A program made the translations under genes and the position numbers. The notes below the pieces were generated by a model that had not been told where the DNA came from, made no database searches, and saw only the letters and a program-made list of their open reading frames with translations. Shown one piece after another: positions 60,396 through 64,000 of a stretch of 64,000 nt of DNA; positions within the stretch are counted from its first letter, which is position 1; every line of letters begins with the position of its first letter. Origin of the DNA: Colletotrichum lupini. Lineage: Eukaryota; Ascomycota; Sordariomycetes; Glomerellales; Glomerellaceae. The DNA is taken from contig NC_064680.1 of assembly GCF_023278565.1 (NCBI RefSeq), positions 1,302,001 through 1,366,000 on the forward strand. Reading direction: 5' to 3'.

Positions 60396-60669
60396 TTAAC
60401 CAGCGGAAACCCCATTCGGCTGTTCCGATCCATTCTCTAACATGTTCACCTTTTTGTGAATCGCGCTGTTTCCTTCTAGCCCTGCGTGCGTAGCCTCATC
60501 CATTCCCGGGATAATCATCTCAAAAATTTCTCGCACGACCGTATACTGAAAGTAGCCGCAGCGAGCAATGGGCTGTGTCTTGCTGACGTCGAGCTTGCCA
60601 TCGGTCAAGACATCATCTTGGATATATACTCCGATGACTCTCCCAATGACGACATCGACAGTTCCTATG
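60396..60669 (-). pseudogene. Flavin reductase-like (FMN-binding split-barrel) protein, C-terminal fragment
   Basis: About 90 C-terminal residues: VIGRVIGVYIQDDVLTDGKLD, then ARCGYFQYTVV and EMIIPGMDEA. This is typical of the end of fungal flavin-reductase-like FMN-binding proteins, which supply reduced flavin to monooxygenases or act as oxidoreductases. The 5' part is removed by the Copia element that begins at 60670. The duplication beside it would be CATAG (CTATG on + at 60665-60669), and its partner must lie beyond the window. It would complement the FAD monooxygenase at the other end of the reconstructed cluster; that link is inference. Confidence 0.75.
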
Positions 60670-60874
60670 TGTTGGTATCCCTATTACAGGGTAGTTAGTT
60701 CGAACCGTAGTTAACGAAGAGATTAATTAAACTATATAAATATCTGCGTAGTAGGTATAAAAAGGAGGTTCTAACTATAGGTTAGGCTAGCTATAATAAT
60801 TATAAATAGGGCCCCTAATTAGCCCCTGCGCAGTCGGCTATATACTATAGTTAAATTAGATTTTTAATTTAATA
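60670..60874 (-). repeat. Copia 3' LTR
   Basis: 205-bp LTR matching the other copies: TGTTGGTATCCCTATTACAG on the + strand at the host boundary. The end towards host sequence is little mutated. Confidence 0.8.
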
Positions 60875-62122
60875 TTAACTTTCTCTTTCTTTTATCGATT
60901 TAACCGCTATAGTTAGAGGTATAATTTAACCTCGGGCCCGTCTATTAAGTCGTCTCCTTTTCTCCCTTTTCTTTACTTTTTTTATATAACCTATTCCTCT
61001 ATTCGTATAATAACTTTTTTATTACCTACGAATTATTCTAATCTTTTATTTAGTACTACTTTTATAAAAGCGTTTATAAGGTTATTTTTATTATTAATCT
61101 AACGGATTTTAAGTATCTCGCGCCTTTTATACGATTACTTAAGGGCTATAATATTAATTATAAGCCTCTTTTCTTTCATTATTTTTAATTTAATAAGGTA
61201 TTCGTATAGTAAGTAAGAATTAATATAAATAACTATTAAAATAAGTAAAAGGCTAATTTAATTAATAATTTTCCTTAGTATTATTAAAATCGCGTAGGAG
61301 AGGTTAATACTATTAACTATATTATAAACCTCTAACGTTAGTATATTTCTCGTTATTGACTTATTTTTAATTAATAAGTAATAAATTATATTACCGTATA
61401 TAGTAAATTCGCTCTTGCCTATACTCTTATTAACTAAGATAATAATATACCTTAATTACGAAATAAGGTCGTTATTATTTATAAATAACTTATTAACGAA
61501 AACGTAGAGCTTACTAATCGCAAGGTCGATTAAGTAGTAAACGAGACCTTAATTAAGATTTATTTATTATTACTTAAGCGATTTATTAAGTACCTCGACG
61601 TTTTGTTTAGTTAGATCTATAGCTTATACTACTTTAATATAATTAAAAGTTATTTTAGGTTAATAAATACTAATAATATATACCCCTCGCGCGAGCTTAG
61701 TTTTATATTACTTTTTAACGTTATTTATATTCGGATTAACGAGGTTAATCTTCTCGCCCTACTCCTTTTATTAAAAAATAACGGTTTCTTTTTTAATTAT
61801 AAAAATCCTATTATTAAATACTAAGAGGGTATTTATTATAAGGACCTCTTTTAGCTTTATTATAAAGCCCGCTTTTTAAAGCTGCTTATCCTCTTTTTTT
61901 ATATAATTAATATTAAATAGGCTTAATATATCGTCGGTTTATATTCTAACGATCCTAAATTGATCGCCTTCGTACTCTATAACTAATAAGCACGGGTTAT
62001 ACGTAAAGGTAATTATTAATAATTAATTAATATAAAAATCGTAATAAGTAGCTTATTAATAAGTACCCGATTTTACGAGCCTATATAGTAGCTTAAGTAC
62101 TTTAATAATCGTACTTTCTAAG
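60670..62122 (-). mobile_element. Ty1/Copia element, 3' end, RIP-degraded
   Basis: On the minus strand the 3' LTR (60874 to 60670, ending CCAACA) is preceded by RNase H and late RT sequence. It is collinear with 30.1-31.5 kb of the copy at 22810-31545. It is heavily mutated inside while the outer LTR end is nearly clean. It is interrupted at 62122, in RT, by another LTR-type element. Confidence 0.85.
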
Positions 62123-64000
62123 TGTAAGAGATTAGGCTATGAGCACTTAACTAGCGAGGCTATAATATAGGTATAGGTATATTATAAAACTAAAGCTTAT
62201 AGAGTCCTTCGTAAGGGCTCTGCTTTTTAAAAAGTTCTTTTATAATAAGATCCGTATACCGGTTACTAAGTTATCGGTATCCTATCGCTAGCCGTATCCC
62301 GAATCTATTATAATTGCTCCCCCCTTACGTAACTTTAGTCCCCAAAGTTATTACGTAATATCTTCCTTTAACGCTAACAATAAAGCCATTAACGTCGTTA
62401 TTCGTAATAGATTCCGTAAGGCGTTAACAATATCCTTTCTTATTTAAAAATAAGGCATTACTCCTATCTCCTTATCTAACGGATACCTTATTATTATTAT
62501 TTAGTAATAGCGCGCCGACTAGTTACTAAGTTAGTAATATATATTCGTAATAAAGTATTCCGACCGTCGTAATATATAAGAGCCCGCCTAACCTCGCGGT
62601 TATTATTATTACTAAGTTATTAATTATAGTAAAAGATTTTTCGTTTATTACGAGTCGCGTATTTACTTTTTTTTCCCTCCTTCTATTCGGTAACCGTTTT
62701 ACGAATTCTTTTTTATATAACTATACTTTTCTTCTTACGATATTCTAATTCTATATCGTTTCTTAATTATAACTCTCTTACTATACTATCGCTAAGTATC
62801 TACCGAAATATTTACTATTTTATATATCTAGGATATACTTAATATAGAGTATAATCCTAAGAAAGGCTTTCGCAGTCTCCGTAGCGGTACTCCTTATATA
62901 CGCTACTTAGCTAGTCTATATTACGATATCAACGAGCTTATCTATATCGCCGGCGCTTACGTTACTAAGTGTATTATTTATTAAATTAATAAGAAGAAGT
63001 ATTTTATTATAAGTCGTCGAGTCCTCGCTAATCCGTTACTAAAATATTAGCTAACGATATCTCTTAGGTTCTTAAGGAGCTATATAGCGCCGCCTAGTTT
63101 ACTTAGAATACCCTTATAGAGTTCCGTAATACCGAGGAGTAGGGTAGCCTTAACTCCTATAAGCGCGGCCGCGTTCTTTATACTTTTAGCTATACTATTA
63201 GCGCGTAAAAAAAAGTAGCTACCTATATCGCTAACCCGTCAGTAAGTAATAAAATAAAAAAGGTCTACCTTAAATAAGCTACTCTCTAAGAGCTCGTTAC
63301 TAATCGCGAGTATCTAAACTTATTAATCTCGATTATAATAAGTCGTCAGCAATCGTTCGGCGAATTTTCTTTTTACTAACTTAGATTTCTCTTCTTAGGC
63401 TAGTATCCTTAATACTAATAATAAAACTAAGATTATCTCCCGCCTTAGTCACCTCTAGCCAGCTTATTTTCATAACAATAGCCGTACGACCGCTTTGCAA
63501 AATAACCTCGACGCTCTAGCTTAGTACTATAAGGAGACTCTTAAGGGCGTTATTATTATACATATCTAGGAGTTTCTTACTTTCCCTATTTTTCGTAAAC
63601 GCGTCGCTAAGTTCTCAGTAAATAAAGTGCCTACTTATACCGTTACTATATATAGCGCTACCCCTATTTCCTATAGTCCCGAGACTCGGACTCTTACTAA
63701 GAAGCGTACTCTTATTACTAACTATATTCCTAATAGTAACAACGAGCGGGACGACTTTAGGTTTAAGTTTAATAAGTCCTAGTACGAGGATACCGAATCT
63801 AAGGAGCTCGGTAGCGACTTAGAGAATTCTCTTTTTTAGCGTTATAATAAGCGCTACTACTTTAACGTTAATAACTCGCCGACCCCTACCCACAACGCTC
63901 TCTTTAATATAGACAAGGGTACCCTAGCCCTTAGTTATATTACTTTAGATCTCGATAAAGTTAGTATTACGCTCCTCTTACTCTAAGTAAAGGCTCTATA
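62123..64000 (+). mobile_element. LTR-type retrotransposon, 5' end, cut by the window edge
   Basis: A sharp break from Copia RT occurs after CTTTCTAAG; the new sequence starts TGTAAGAG. A tentative LTR is 62123-62379, ending ACGCTAACA. Downstream, the + strand from about 63.4 kb reads through stops as a gag-like protein (NNSRTTALQNNLDAL, SPETRTLTKKRTL). It is RIP-mutated but less so than the Copia host. It is nested in Copia, so it is younger. Family (Gypsy or Copia) cannot be decided from the part present. Confidence 0.6.

Overview
The window looks like a chromosomal segment of a filamentous ascomycete (Pezizomycotina). Genes carry short GT-AG introns of about 55-75 bp, include fungal-type Zn2Cys6 regulators, an NmrA-like reductase, GH28 and an Nha1-type antiporter, and alternate with very AT-rich blocks. 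In those blocks retrotransposons are degraded by C:G-to-T:A transitions, the signature of repeat-induced point mutation (RIP). Roughly half of the 64 kb is transposon. No species can be named from the sequence.

Layout: 1-6.6 kb is gene-poor, with a RIP-damaged SMP-30/lactonase pseudogene and a small secreted cysteine-rich protein. 6.6-17.7 kb is a nested pile: the end of a TIR DNA transposon, the 5' part of a Ty3/Gypsy element, an unmutated 514-bp solo-LTR-like element ('T'), and the 3' part of a Ty1/Copia element. 17.7-22.8 kb holds the 3' half of an extradiol dioxygenase, an SDR, a cytochrome P450 and the first 32 codons of an FAD monooxygenase. 22.8-31.5 kb is a Copia element carrying a Fot1/pogo transposon. 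31.5-37.6 kb has a truncated GH28 gene and an Na+/H+ antiporter. 37.6-45.5 kb holds the missing 3' Gypsy part, a second T in inverted orientation, and the missing 5' Copia part. 45.5-60.7 kb has the 5' half of the dioxygenase, an FAH-family hydrolase, an amidohydrolase, an NmrA-like reductase, a Zn2Cys6 regulator, a YCII protein, a serine beta-lactamase-like protein, a paralogous Zn2Cys6 regulator and a truncated flavin reductase. 60.7-64 kb is another Copia copy invaded by a further LTR element.

Main result: the two T copies mediated an inversion of about 26 kb (between 14.1-14.6 kb and 40.7-41.2 kb). Each T now has one flank in Gypsy and one in Copia. The 5-bp target duplications are swapped (ATAAT and GAAAA), and so are those of the Copia element (GGTAT) and the outer TIR element (ATTTCATA). 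The dioxygenase reading frame also rejoins exactly when the inversion is undone. Undoing it gives one contiguous catabolic-looking cluster: FAD monooxygenase - P450 - SDR - extradiol dioxygenase - FAH hydrolase - amidohydrolase - NmrA reductase - Zn2Cys6 - YCII - beta-lactamase-like - Zn2Cys6 - flavin reductase. A palindromic TCGGCCGA-type motif recurs in nearly all of its upstream regions, so it is a candidate site for the paired Zn2Cys6 regulators. The likely role is ring oxidation and ring cleavage of an aromatic, perhaps nitrogen-containing, compound; the substrate is inference. Three cluster genes are broken by Copia insertions, so the pathway is probably a relic in this strain.
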